This document shows, one piece after another, positions 50,888 to 60,463 of a stretch of DNA of 64,000 nucleotides (position 1 is its first letter; the number at the start of each line of letters is the position of its first letter). The notes beneath the pieces were generated by a model. The model searched no databases and was not told where the DNA came from. It worked only from the letters and a program-made list of their open reading frames with translations. Location: positions 54,047 through 118,046 of the forward strand of contig CAVUYQ010000013.1 in NCBI GenBank assembly GCA_963745765.1, written 5' to 3'. A program made the position numbers and the translations under genes. The DNA comes from Ww85 sp963745765. Lineage in GTDB: Bacteria > Desulfobacterota > Desulfobulbia > Desulfobulbales > Desulfocapsaceae.

Positions 50888-51867
50888 AATGGTTCTAAAC
50901 AAAACTCAGCCAAATGATTATATTTAATAACAAGATCAACCTATTAACAAATTGGAGGTCTTGCTATGAAAATGCCGGCCATCACTCTCGTGGAGTGGCA
51001 GAAACGATTCGGGACCGAAAAAGCCTGCGCCAAGGTTTTGGCAAATATTCGCTGGCCTCAGGGTTTTCAATGCCCTGCATGCGGTTCGTATAAATACAGC
51101 TTTATTACAACAAGAAAGCTCTACCAATGCTCGTCGTGCAAACACCAGGTATCGATAACTGCCGACACGCTGTTTCATGCCACGAAAGTACCGTTGGTAA
51201 AATGGTTTTGGGCGATTTACCTGACAGCTTCTGACAAAGGAGGTATCTCCGCCTTGCGGCTGTCCAAACATATCGGAGTCTCCTGGTTGAGCGCCCGCAG
51301 GATATTGAAAAAGATTCGTACAGCCATGGCTCATCGTGACAGCATCTATCGTCTCAATAAACTGATTGAATTCGACGATACCTACGTCGGAGGAAAACGT
51401 GCCGGTAAGAGAGGCCGTGGCGCGGAAGGAAAAAAGCCGGTTCTGGTCGCTGTTGAGACTCGAACTAAAGGAGCTGGATTTGTTGCTATGAAGGCAGTGG
51501 ACACTATTTACAAAGAAACCGTATCTTCTTTCCTTGCTTTCCATATACAACCAGGGCAGACCGTACGAACAGATGCTCTTCCGGCTCTGAATGCTGTAGC
51601 GGAGAATCACATTCATGAAAAGAAGGTAACACCAGCGCAAAAGGCTTCTGAGTGGCTTCCGCTTGTCCATATTATGATCGGCAATATGAAGAAATTCGTT
51701 AATGGTACTTTTCATGGAGTGTCTTCAAATTATCTTCAGGAATACCTGGATGAATTTTGTTATCGGTTTAATCGCAGGTTCTGGGAACCGGAGATGCCTT
51801 TGAGATTACTCAACGCATGCTTGGCCCATGTTCCTGTTAAAATTGCTGAGTTTCGTTAAGAGCCACA
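50888..51867 (+). mobile_element. IS1595-family element copy 2, intact
   Basis: The conserved ends are GGTTCTAAACAAAACTCAGC at 50891 and the reverse complement of GGCTCTTAACGAAACTCAGC ending at 51864. The 8-bp repeat TTATATTT occurs on each side, three bases outside the conserved ends, as in copy 1 with a different sequence. Same 974-bp core length as copy 1 and same orientation. Confidence 0.92.
50966..51859 (+). CDS. IS1595-family (ISXO2-like) transposase
   Basis: A complete 297-aa transposase. The N-terminal zinc ribbon has CPACGS (Cys pair) and YQCSSCKHQVSITADTLFHATKVPL. The DDE-type core has IEFDDTYVGGKRAGKRGRG (Asp), QTVRTDALPALNAV (Asp) and NGTFHGVSSNYLQEYLDEFCYRFNRRF (terminal conserved block with Asn/His and Glu). 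A strong GGAGG lies eight bases before the ATG. It could mobilise both copies in this window. Confidence 0.93.
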   Translation: MKMPAITLVEWQKRFGTEKACAKVLANIRWPQGFQCPACGSYKYSFITTRKLYQCSSCKHQVSITADTLFHATKVPLVKWFWAIYLTASDKGGISALRLSKHIGVSWLSARRILKKIRTAMAHRDSIYRLNKLIEFDDTYVGGKRAGKRGRGAEGKKPVLVAVETRTKGAGFVAMKAVDTIYKETVSSFLAFHIQPGQTVRTDALPALNAVAENHIHEKKVTPAQKASEWLPLVHIMIGNMKKFVNGTFHGVSSNYLQEYLDEFCYRFNRRFWEPEMPLRLLNACLAHVPVKIAEFR

Positions 51868-51949
51868 TTATATTTTGTCTAAAATACGAGTTATCATGGA
51901 AGGGGCATAAAATGTTCTGCTTATAATTCCAGAGTCAACCGAGACACTA

Positions 51950-53172
51950 GTACCATGTAACGTTTAATATTTCGTATTATTGGTAAATTGTGTATAATGA
52001 CGGCAACCACTACAAGGAGGTTGCCATGTCATCACGATATCGAGTTACCTTGACCGAGCAAGAACGCAAAGACCTGGAGGCAATAACACGTAACGGCAAA
52101 ACAGCAGCCAGAAAATTTATCCATGCCCGGGCCTTGCTGCTCTGCAATGCTTCGACCGACGGTCCTGCCTGGAATGTTGCAGATGTTGCAACAGCACTTG
52201 GAGTGACCAGTCGAACCATTGAACACCTTAAAAAACGTTTTGTTGAAGATGGCCTGGAGGTGGCTCTTGTTCGCAAGCCTAGGGAAAAGCCACCACGTGA
52301 AATCATCTTTGATGGTGCCTTTGAGGCACGACTCATCGCTTTGGCATGCTCGAAAATACCGGCAGGGCATCGTCGATGGACGGTCAGATTACTAGCTGAT
52401 AAAGCGGTGGAACTCAATCTCGCTCCAGCTGTTTCACATATGAGGGTACAAAGGATACTAAAAAAAATGAATATAAACCTCACCTCAGAAAATACTGGAA
52501 AATCCCGCCGCAGGAAAGTGCAGCCTTTGTAGCGGCGATGGAGGATGTCCTGGAGGTGTATCATCTTCCTTATGACGCAGATTATCCTTTGGTCTGCATG
52601 GATGAGTCCTGTAAACAACTGATCGGCGAGGTACGCACCCCGATTCCTTGCAAGCCGGGTCAACCGGCACGCATTGATGATGAATATGTGAGAAATGGCG
52701 TAGCACAAATATTCATGGAAGTAGAGCCATTGGGTGGCAGGCGACATGTTACGGTGACAGAGCGACGTACCAGAAAAGACTGGGCTCAGCAGATTAAACA
52801 GATGCTTGATGAGCGCTATCCTGAGGCTATCAAGGTTCGGCTGGTGATGGATAATCTGAATACGCACCATGTGGCCTCTCTGTATGAAACATTTGAAGCC
52901 GGTGAAGCAAGGCGTCTGGCCGAGCGTCTTGAGATTCATTACACACCGAAACATGGAAGTTGGCTCAACATGGCGGAGATTGAACTCAGCGCTTTAAAAG
53001 GCCAATGCCTTGACCGTCTGCCGATATAACTACCATGCAATCTGAGATAGATGGATGCCTGGGAGAAAAACCGTAACAACTCATTGAGAAAGATTGATTG
53101 GCAGTTCACAACCGCTGATGCACGCATCAAGTTGAAACGGCTTTATCCGAAAATATAATTATTACACCGTAC
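51950..53172 (+). mobile_element. IS630-family element
   Basis: The element is bounded by TA dinucleotides (51948-51949 and 53173-53174), the target duplication expected for IS630/Tc1. The imperfect inverted ends are GTACCATGTAA at the left and, reversed, GTACGGTGTAA at the right. It encloses one transposase gene with frame breaks. Confidence 0.85.
52026..53158 (+). pseudogene. IS630-family transposase, frameshifted
   Basis: The ATG at 52026 has a strong AAGGAGG ribosome site. The N-terminal part (to about 52500) is a helix-turn-helix domain (ADVATALGVTSRTIEHLKKRFVEDG). The DDE part reads VCMDESCKQLIGE (Asp), LVMDNLNTHHVASLYE (Asp) and IHYTPKHGSWLNMAEIELSAL (Glu). A break at about 52505-52535 separates the halves. 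Two more after 53020 break the tail WEKNRNNSLRKIDWQFTTADARIKLKRLYPKI. IS630 enzymes often use a programmed shift between two frames, but the number of breaks here suggests decay. Confidence 0.88.
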
Positions 53173-53174
53173 TA

Positions 53175-53553
53175 GCTCCAATTCTAACCATCAACGGCGT
53201 TAATAGCATTTTCGATTCAAACGCAATATACTGAAGAAACTTTCCATCCTCTATGGCTGATAGTGCGACAATATATGTGCAGACTCATACTGAGGATTTG
53301 TCCTGCCAATTCAAGGTGATTCGTAGATTCGTCCGGTGGAGGTTCTTCCTGTGAATCTAACAAGCAGATTTTATGTCGATGGATTATTTGATTGATATAA
53401 AATGCCAGATGAAATCTGTCTTCTGGCTTGGCTGTCAGACCATGGCACTGGATATTTTTGTCGATCTCCCGAGTTCATTTCTTAATTTCAGGTAAATTTC
53501 ACCTGTTTTGGACGCACCTGTACTATCTGTCGGAAAACTGACACCTCACAAGA
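53175..53553. other. Non-coding stretch between IS630 and IS1380 relic
   Basis: About 380 bases without a supported gene. It probably includes remains of the target DNA and the outer end of the IS1380 relic; a small AGGTAAATTTCACCT hairpin lies near 53490. Confidence 0.4.
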
Positions 53554-53820
53554 TCATATCCTGAGTGGTATTTTCATTAGATTCATCAGTATGTGAGCAA
53601 ATAGACATCTATAGGGATAACCACCGGCATAAGCTATCCATACCTTTCTCACGGTGATTCGTATACGAGCTCCAATCTTGAACAGTCTTAAACGAATTGT
53701 ATCGCACTGGGCCTTTGCCATTTTTGTTCCTGCAAGGCCCAGGCGTCGAAGCGCCTGTACCATGACATACGCGATAGAAGAGAAATAGAGCCTGACCTGG
53801 TTACTGTGCATTTTATTTGT
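53554..53820 (-). mobile_element. IS1380-family transposase C-terminal remnant
   Basis: The minus-strand frame reads STNKMHSNQVRLYFSSIAYV, then VQALRRLGLAGT, RLRLFKIGARIRITVRKVWIA and YPYRCLFAHIL, the characteristic end of IS1380 transposases. Upstream of about 53820 the sequence switches to IS91 on the opposite strand, so the rest of the gene is lost. Confidence 0.75.
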
Positions 53821-55166
53821 ACTGGTTAATCCCCTTATCATGATCAATAAAAGCATCAAGCTGGCTATGCTGTTTACAGCGGTCAAAGAAACATTGCAGG
53901 TCTTCGCTCATGATCCACAGTGGCGCCTTGAAGGCCAACTCGGTTTCATCTCCGTACTCCACACATGGAATCAGAAACTCATGGACCACTACCACCTGCA
54001 CTGTATTATCCCGGCAGGAGCACTCTCATATGACCGTAAAAAATGGATCGGTGCCAGAACAAAATATCTGTTCAAGGTGCAGTCCCTGGCGAAAGAGTTT
54101 CAGAGGAGATATCTGAATAAACTGGAAAAGGCGTATCGTAAAAACACCCTGTCCTTCTATGGCAAGACTGAGATGTATCGGAACGAGAAACAGTTTCTGA
54201 GACTACTCGCAGCGTTATGGTACAAGCAGTGGATTACTTATGCCAAGCAGCCTTTCGGAGGACCGGAGCAGGTGCTTGAGTATCTTGGCCGTTACACGCA
54301 CCGGGTGGCGATCACTAACAATCGGATTATTACAATCGATAACGGCCGAATACGATTTAGGTATCGGGATCGCAGTGACGACATTTGAGTTGACCTAATC
54401 CTTCCTTCCTTGATATTCAACATAGCGGCGTATCTTAGTTTCGTCTAAGCCTACGCTGCTTACAAAGTAACCGGCGACCACTATGTTTTCCTTCCAATAT
54501 ACCTTCTCGACCATTTGAATTTCTGTCGTATTCGAGACGCCGATTGGCTTTTCAATCTACCATCACCTCTGAAATACTGTATTTGGGTGGAATCACCATA
54601 AGCTGTGCAAATGATCTTGGTCAAAGCCAATCGACTCCATCTCAACACCGGGCTACTTCGAAGCAACTTCGGCAATATCTTTTGTATATACTGCAACTCC
54701 AGGATTCAGGACCCTACGGCGGTATTTACATACCACACTATATGGTATTTTAAGTAGTATGTACTATGGGATGAACGATTGATTTTCATCCGCATATATA
54801 CCGCCTCCGGGCTCATTCATCCACGGGTAAACCCGTGGTGTTCTGTCTTCGACCGATAAAGAAAAAGAGCTCACGCTCAGCGCTGATGAGTTTATCCGGC
54901 GCTTTCTCCTGCACATGCTCCCAAGCGGTTTTACCAAGATACGCTATTACGGATTCCTGGCCCATGCCAACAAGAAAACCTGCATTGAGTTGATTCGTAC
55001 GTTGATCGGTGCAACCACCGTATACGCGAAAACGCTGGTAGAGAACGTTCAGGAGATGATGCTTCGTTTAACCGGTATTGACATTTACTGCTGCCCCCAG
55101 TGCGGTAAAGGGAAGTTGGTATATCTCAGGCCAATTGACGGATCAGCTTATGACGATACTTCCTGA
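53821..55166 (+). pseudogene. IS91-family (Y2/HUH) transposase, truncated and split by IS200
   Basis: The first part (53821-54388) begins inside the gene with NPLIMINKSIKLAMLFTAVKETLQ. It carries HTWNQKLMDHYHLHCIIPAGAL, where HYHLH gives the HUH metal site, and QVLEYLGRYTHRVAITNNRI with the catalytic tyrosine region. It is interrupted at about 54389 and resumes at about 54853 with EKELTLSADEFIRRFLLHMLPSGFTKIRYYGFLAHANK, ending at 55166. The N-terminal zinc-binding part is missing, cut at the IS1380 relic. Confidence 0.85.
54389..54852 (-). mobile_element. IS200/IS605-type tnpA relic inserted in IS91
   Basis: On the minus strand, fragments HTTKYHIVWYVKYRRRVL, KFKWSRRYIGRKT and, in other frames, VVAGYFVSSVGLDETKIRRYVEYQ follow the TnpA (Y1, IS200-like) order, with several stops and shifts. 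A perfect hairpin CCACGGG-TAAA-CCCGTGG at 54821-54838 lies upstream of the tnpA start, where IS200 elements carry their left-end recognition hairpin. The IS91 coding sequence is continuous across the two edges. Confidence 0.75.
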
Positions 55167-55761
55167 CCAAGGTTGATTTATTACAGGATCATGCGGTTGC
55201 AGTTACCCCGAAAGTGGGAGAAACAGGATAGCTACGTCTTGAACAGGTGAAAATGACAACCAAATAACCAGTTTAAAACCGAAATATTACGTTTAATAGA
55301 GAAATCTGTGCGAAAACAAATCAATTTTTATTGCAATAGATGGAATGCGCACTTCTCAAAGGTGATTCCGGATCAATTATCAGTAACCCAGAACCCCATT
55401 CAATCCCCATAGCTCCACCCTTCCGGTTGTAATCCGCTCCGCACTTCAGTTCTTCAGGATTATCAATAATTGCAAGATATTCCGATCTAGGTTGGAGTGT
55501 CACTGGAATGCAACTATTGATAACCCTATTCTATTTAATTTTTCGGGGCCACTTCTTCCTGAGGTCTGAGTTTTGGCAAATAAGATTAAGAAGAATAAAA
55601 CGGAACTCCCCTTCTACTGCAACGAGAGGCCAAACATCCCTCCGCAAAATACAATTAATTTGCTTTCATATGGAAGAAGGAGGGATCAAGGGAGAGATCC
55701 CTCCCTATAAGCTAGAAACGGAGGTTGATATGGCAACTATCCTTTTCCCTTTCCAGCATTG
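55167..55761. other. Intergenic stretch with a strong hairpin
   Basis: No convincing gene. A 9-bp perfect stem GGAGGGATC/GATCCCTCC with an 8-base loop is at 55679-55704. Shortly after, a GGAGG followed by an ATG at 55730 opens only a 12-codon frame. The region separates the IS cluster from the regulator region. Confidence 0.5.
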
Positions 55762-55911
55762 CTACTGATTTAATTTTGCCGCCTTGATCCGGAAACTAAT
55801 GGAAAGCGCTTGGATCACTAACCAACAGAAGAGAATGAAAAGCGGTAATATAATTTGTAAAAAAACCGGAAGTATCCAGAAAAATGGAGCTAATACCGAA
55901 TAATCAATCAT
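55762..55911 (-). CDS. 49-aa single-helix (or hairpin) membrane protein
   Basis: MIDYSVLAPFFWILPVFLQI... is 49 residues with a long hydrophobic stretch (about 6-38) and a basic C-terminus (FRIKAAKLNQ). A strong GGAGGTG ribosome site lies seven bases before the ATG at 55911, good evidence for translation despite the size. It lies 39 bases downstream of another small ORF and is divergent from the large regulator gene. No family recognised. Confidence 0.55.
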   Translation of the reverse strand: MIDYSVLAPFFWILPVFLQIILPLFILFCWLVIQALSISFRIKAAKLNQ

Positions 55912-55950
55912 CGTAACACCTCCAATTTGGTTGAGACACAACAGGCATGG

Positions 55951-56097
55951 TCACTGTCGTTTGCCTTCAACGGGTCTATAGTACCTCTCCACGACACCAA
56001 GTGAATGGTTGACACCCTCTCGAATATCTGCAATATTGCGGAGTGCGTTCTTCTCTTTAGACCGCTTCTTGTCTTGCTGCATCGCTAGAAAGCTCAT
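55951..56097 (-). CDS. 48-aa basic small protein
   Basis: MSFLAMQQDKKRSKEKNALR... has 48 residues, strongly charged, with a predicted helix, ending RYYRPVEGKRQ. It starts 118 bases from the divergent regulator ATG and precedes the 49-aa membrane ORF on the same strand. Its own ribosome site is weak. It could be a small regulatory or anchoring protein; no known family. Confidence 0.4.
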   Translation of the reverse strand: MSFLAMQQDKKRSKEKNALRNIADIREGVNHSLGVVERYYRPVEGKRQ

Positions 56098-56215
56098 CAA
56101 TGAATTGTCAATCTGAGATTAACGGAGGTTGACTTACAGATCGCTTACACTTCGATATAAAAAATAAAAAATCATTTGCCGTAATGCTCAGAAGCCTATT
56201 CATCTGGGAGGTATT

Positions 56216-59200
56216 ATGGAATCGGTGTATCCCTTAAAGATCCAAAGACCTGCGCTTTCAGACGTCGTAATCAGGCAGAGATTATTTAGACTCATCGATC
56301 AGCAATCGGCAATAAAAGTTTACTGGATCTCGGGCCCAGGGGGTGCAGGAAAAACCACATTGATCAATTCCTTTTTGGCTGAACAGAATGTGCCAAATAT
56401 TTGGTATCAAGTTGACGAGAGTGACAACGACCTTGCCAGTTTTTTCTTCTACCTGGGACTAGCCGGATCAAAATCGGCCCCTGACCATAAGCCCAGCTTT
56501 CCTAACTTTACGCCAGAATATATATTCGGACTTCCTGAGTTTAGCAGGAACTTTTTCGATAAACTCTTTCAGATACACCAACCAGACACATATTTGGTGC
56601 TCGATAACTGCCATGAAATCCCAGACGATTCTGATCTTTATCAAGCTATTCTATACGGCATGTCCAGAATGGGGGCGGGGTCTCGAATCATCTTTATCAG
56701 TCGGAACGAGATTCCGATCGCTTTCAATCGTCTACGAGTAAATAATGAGTTAGGCCTAATTGGCTGGCATGACCTCCGCTTGACCATTGAAGAGCTTGAG
56801 GCTTTTTCAAGGTTGAAGGCTCTGGAATTCGAGTCTAGCCAACTGCAACAACTGCATCAGTTACTTGACGGCTGGGTGGCAGGGTTTCAAATCATGGCTG
56901 GCGCCGGGCAGATCGAAAACCACCTTGATAGCACTTTTAAAACCGCCCTATTTGAGGATTCACAAGAGATAATTTTTGATTATTTCGCTGAAGAGATCTT
57001 TCGACATTTAGAGTCCACAAGCCAGGAGATTCTCCTAAAAAGCAGCTTGCTGCCCTATCTCGACACATCAATGCTCAGGGCTCTGTGGGCCTCGACCAAT
57101 GCCGCAACAATCATCAAAGAACTATGCAGAACAAACATATTCATAAGTAAGCAGGATGGACTCCCTGGGGTTTACAATTACCACCAACTCTTCAAAGAGT
57201 TCCTTCGGAAGCGCTGTCAACAGTCGTATTCTAAAGATGAGACACGAGCAGTGCTGCTCGGTGCTGCAAAGCTTTTCGCCAATCAGGGCAAAATTGAAGA
57301 AGCTGTTGCTTTACATATCCAAGCCAGTAATTGGCAGGATGTAATTGCCCTTATTATTCAGCACGGTCGAGCGCTTCTTGAGCAAGGGCGTTTTCGTACC
57401 CTTGCAGGCTGGTTGCATCATATACCAAAAGAGATAGCGAACAATGATCCGTGGCTGCTTTATTGGACAGCTCTTTGCCTGATGCTTCAGGATCCGCACA
57501 AGGCTCAAAAGATATTCGATCATGCCCTAAAGGTCTTCAGGGAGCAGGAGAATGTTGTCGGGATCTATCTGGCCCTGGGTGGAATGGGTGAATCACTGGC
57601 CTATCGGTTCGATTCGTTTGTCCCATATGACCATTGGATCAGTACATTGGAAACACTCTTGGAGCAATATCCTTACTTTCCTACCATTGAAATTGAGGCT
57701 CGGATAACGCTTTCGATGATGAGTGCCATAGCCCTGAGACAGCCTGCATATCTGCATGCTGACGAGTGGCGTAGTCGGGCAGTGTCAATCATGAATAATC
57801 ATGATCTCGATGATTCAATCAGAATCCATCTTCTCAACACACTCATATTAGAACGGACGTTAACAGGCAATCTCACTGAAGCAGAGCTGCTCATTATCAG
57901 TTTTAAGAATTTAATAGAACGGCACGAAGTCCCTCCACTCGTATTAGTTACTTTAAAGAATTTCGAGTCATTGTACAATTGGAGAAGTGGCAATTCAGCG
58001 GAAAGTCAGAAGGCGGCAGCGGCGGGCCTTGAAATGGCATGGCATAGTGGGCTTCAGGTGATCTCGTTTGTATTGCTTGCCAACGGGGCCGTCGGCGCTT
58101 TAATCGGTGGCGATCTAGAGAAGACCGATTTGTATCTTAATCAATTGGAATCGCAACTGGACAATGCAGGTTACTACACAAAATTAATTTATCATATCAC
58201 CAAAACCTGGCGATATCTTACTGATGATCAATGGGCAGAGGCGCTCGCCCAGAGCAAGCATGCCTTGCAACTCGCTGATGTCGTTGGTAATCCCGAGACA
58301 TCAGCCATTTCTCATCTTGCCCATTCATTGGCATTGCGGGCAAATGCTGAGCCAGAGGGCGCAGATACTGAACTTGAAAAAGCGATAACGATATGTGTAT
58401 CAAATCCTTTACACCAAATTGCTTTTGGCTGTCACATGACCAAAGTGGAACAGCTCTTTGCATCGGGCAACCACAAAGACGGTGTGGAGGAACTCCAAAC
58501 GGCTCTTGATATTGGGAGCAGGATGGGATACACGATGTTTCCAATGTGGAGCAAAGAAACGGCTTCAAACCTCTGCGTTAAGGCGCTGGAGCATGGTATT
58601 CACAAAGATTATATTCATCGACTCATAAAAAAGCAGAACCTGTTTCCACCCCGCCCGCCGGTAGATCTTGAAACTTGGCCATGGCACGTGAAAATCTACT
58701 GTCTTGGACAGTTCAAGATAATCATAGAACAAGAAGTCTTGAGCTTTAAGGGCAAAACACAACAGAAACCGCTGGAACTGCTTAAGGCCTTGATCTCTCT
58801 AGGGGGAAAGAACGTTTCCGACTCGTTGCTTTCTGACATCTTGTGGCCTGACTCGGATGGAGACATGCAGCATCAGAGTTTTAACACGACTCTGCACAGA
58901 CTAAGAAAGATGTTACAGGTAGATGACATCTTACTATTTAGTTCAGGCGAGCTGAGGTTAAACGAAAAGAAGTGTTGGACCGACATATGGGCATTTCAAC
59001 ATTATTTCTCCGGCTCAGATAATGCAAATCAATCTAATACTGCAAGCGCCAGCCAGACAACCATGGGTAGAAAAGCAATTAGCCATTATCAGGGCCCTTT
59101 TTTGCCTAGCGAAAATGAAGGCTGGGTGATGAGAACCCGAGAGAAATTACATCGTCAATACATTTCCTTAATTGAGACGACGGCAAAATATTTTACCAAT

Positions 59201-59425
59201 AAAGATCAATGGAATATGGCTGTCAGTCTTTATGAACGAGGGATTGAAGCAGAGCCACTATTGTCCAGTTTTTACCACCACCTTATGCACTGCCACTCGA
59301 AACTGGGGAACAAAGCATCCGCCTTCTATATCCATGACCAATACATGAAACATTTCAGTACAAGAAAAGACCAGATATTTCTCGAAATTCAAAAACTTTA
59401 TAAGGAGATTAATGGCAAAAACTAG
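56216..59425 (+). CDS. 1069-aa STAND-type ATPase/TPR regulator with BTAD output
   Basis: An intact large regulator. Walker A GPGGAGKTTLINSFL lies at about residues 40-54 and Walker B-like TYLVLDNCHEI at about 124-134, typical of MalT/LuxR-LAL and AfsR-like STAND ATPases. The middle ~500 residues are helical TPR-like repeats. From about residue 820 there is an OmpR-type winged helix (VKIYCLGQFKIII...KPLELLKALISLGGK...LWPDSDGDMQHQSFNTTLHRLRKML), followed by a bacterial transcriptional activator domain (BTAD). Output DNA-binding is thus C-terminal, as in SARP-like and MalT/BTAD hybrids. GGGAGG precedes the ATG. The target genes are unknown; candidates are the divergent small ORFs. Confidence 0.88.
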   Translation: MESVYPLKIQRPALSDVVIRQRLFRLIDQQSAIKVYWISGPGGAGKTTLINSFLAEQNVPNIWYQVDESDNDLASFFFYLGLAGSKSAPDHKPSFPNFTPEYIFGLPEFSRNFFDKLFQIHQPDTYLVLDNCHEIPDDSDLYQAILYGMSRMGAGSRIIFISRNEIPIAFNRLRVNNELGLIGWHDLRLTIEELEAFSRLKALEFESSQLQQLHQLLDGWVAGFQIMAGAGQIENHLDSTFKTALFEDSQEIIFDYFAEEIFRHLESTSQEILLKSSLLPYLDTSMLRALWASTNAATIIKELCRTNIFISKQDGLPGVYNYHQLFKEFLRKRCQQSYSKDETRAVLLGAAKLFANQGKIEEAVALHIQASNWQDVIALIIQHGRALLEQGRFRTLAGWLHHIPKEIANNDPWLLYWTALCLMLQDPHKAQKIFDHALKVFREQENVVGIYLALGGMGESLAYRFDSFVPYDHWISTLETLLEQYPYFPTIEIEARITLSMMSAIALRQPAYLHADEWRSRAVSIMNNHDLDDSIRIHLLNTLILERTLTGNLTEAELLIISFKNLIERHEVPPLVLVTLKNFESLYNWRSGNSAESQKAAAAGLEMAWHSGLQVISFVLLANGAVGALIGGDLEKTDLYLNQLESQLDNAGYYTKLIYHITKTWRYLTDDQWAEALAQSKHALQLADVVGNPETSAISHLAHSLALRANAEPEGADTELEKAITICVSNPLHQIAFGCHMTKVEQLFASGNHKDGVEELQTALDIGSRMGYTMFPMWSKETASNLCVKALEHGIHKDYIHRLIKKQNLFPPRPPVDLETWPWHVKIYCLGQFKIIIEQEVLSFKGKTQQKPLELLKALISLGGKNVSDSLLSDILWPDSDGDMQHQSFNTTLHRLRKMLQVDDILLFSSGELRLNEKKCWTDIWAFQHYFSGSDNANQSNTASASQTTMGRKAISHYQGPFLPSENEGWVMRTREKLHRQYISLIETTAKYFTNKDQWNMAVSLYERGIEAEPLLSSFYHHLMHCHSKLGNKASAFYIHDQYMKHFSTRKDQIFLEIQKLYKEINGKN

Positions 59426-59469
59426 GGTGAGCATTGCAATGTAACATACGGATTAACAACTAGAGAAGA

Positions 59470-60009
59470 CAGGAAATTACAAGATTGAACATTTCTCATT
59501 TGAAGAGCAGAAGAAAGTCATAAATTGTCTGCCTCATCACTGGAAACCATATTTTCAGTTGGCATTTTGCTCAGGCATTCGCCAAGGCGAGCAATTTGCT
59601 CTGACTGCAAATGATATTGATTGTTATCAAGGTACGATTTCTATCACCAGAGCTATGAGGTTGGATGAGCAGATCAAAATCAACAGTAGACTACAGAGCA
59701 AATATCTCTTCTATACAGCACAAGGGAATCAGCTGAATCATGCAAACCTTTGTAATCGGGTATGGACACCCGCGTTACGGAAGGCAAACGTTGATTACAG
59801 GCCAATGATTCAAACCAGGCATACCTTTGCTACCACCGCACTGAGCTTGGGAGAAAATCCCCTCTGGATAGCGCATACGATCGGGCAGAGAGACACAGAC
59901 ATGATCGATCATCAGGGTATACGCAAAGTTTGTCGATAGTGCCATGAGGACACTCGACGACAATGCCGTCAACGAAGCCCACTTAAAGATGATGGGTAAC
60001 TCAAGGTAA
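59470..60009 (+). pseudogene. Tyrosine recombinase (phage-type integrase) fragment
   Basis: The fragment starts HFSFEEQKKVINCLPHHWK and covers the catalytic half: CSGIRQGEQFALTANDID (catalytic Arg), RPMIQTRHTFATTAL (H/QxxR box, with Gln where His is usual) and WIAHTIGQRDTDMI. After a break at about 59920 the frame VYAKFVDSAMRTLDDNAV contains the likely nucleophile Tyr. The N-terminal DNA-arm domains are missing. It directly precedes the repeat-associated gene trio and a hairpin terminator. Confidence 0.75.
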
Positions 60010-60066
60010 AGACAGGTAAAAAAGTTTTGGCAAAATTTTGACAAAATCAGCTCTGGACACAAAAAA

Positions 60067-60097
60067 AGTACTAACCGACAGATGTTGGTAAGTGCTT
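60067..60097. terminator. Hairpin after integrase fragment
   Basis: AAGTACTAACCGAC and GTTGGTAAGTGCTT pair over about 13 of 14 positions (with G-U) around AGAT. The A-run just before it gives a T-tract for the minus strand, so it could terminate in either direction. The following TGGTGCGAGACCAGG is reminiscent of a reverse-strand tRNA 3' end, a possible attachment-site scar. Confidence 0.4.
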
Positions 60098-60220
60098 GGA
60101 TTTACTGGTGCGAGACCAGGAATAACGCCATGTCAACAACATAGACATAATAGCAGATACTTAATAACGAAACAAAATGAGCATATTAAACAAAATGCCC
60201 TGGATTGAGATGCCTACTGA

Positions 60221-60286
60221 GGTTAAAGTTTTACCAGATAACGGCGATCGTTCAATCTTCCCAACTGAATCCGAACCCAATTAGGA
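60221..60286 (+). repeat. 66-bp direct repeat, copy A
   Basis: It starts GGTTAAAGTTTTACCAG and contains GATCGTTCAATCTTCCCA and AATCCGAACCC. It lies 212 bases after the integrase stop and 178 bases before the sulfotransferase start. About 85% identical to copies B and C. Confidence 0.85.
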
Positions 60287-60463
60287 GGGACCTTACTGGG
60301 CATGTCTGAAAAAATGCTTAATATTGCCAAGAGCTTTGCAGATATATAAAGAGCAAGACATACGGTTGGAATCCGGGTGATTTTGTAGGATTATTCTGTA
60401 TAAGAAAGAAAGCCGGATATCAACTTAGCCAAAATACCAAACCGTTTATTGGAGAATTAAGTC

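Noticed and set aside
44771..51867. Composite transposon made of the two IS1595 copies
   Set aside because: Each copy has its own distinct 8-bp flanking repeat, so separate insertions are the simpler explanation.
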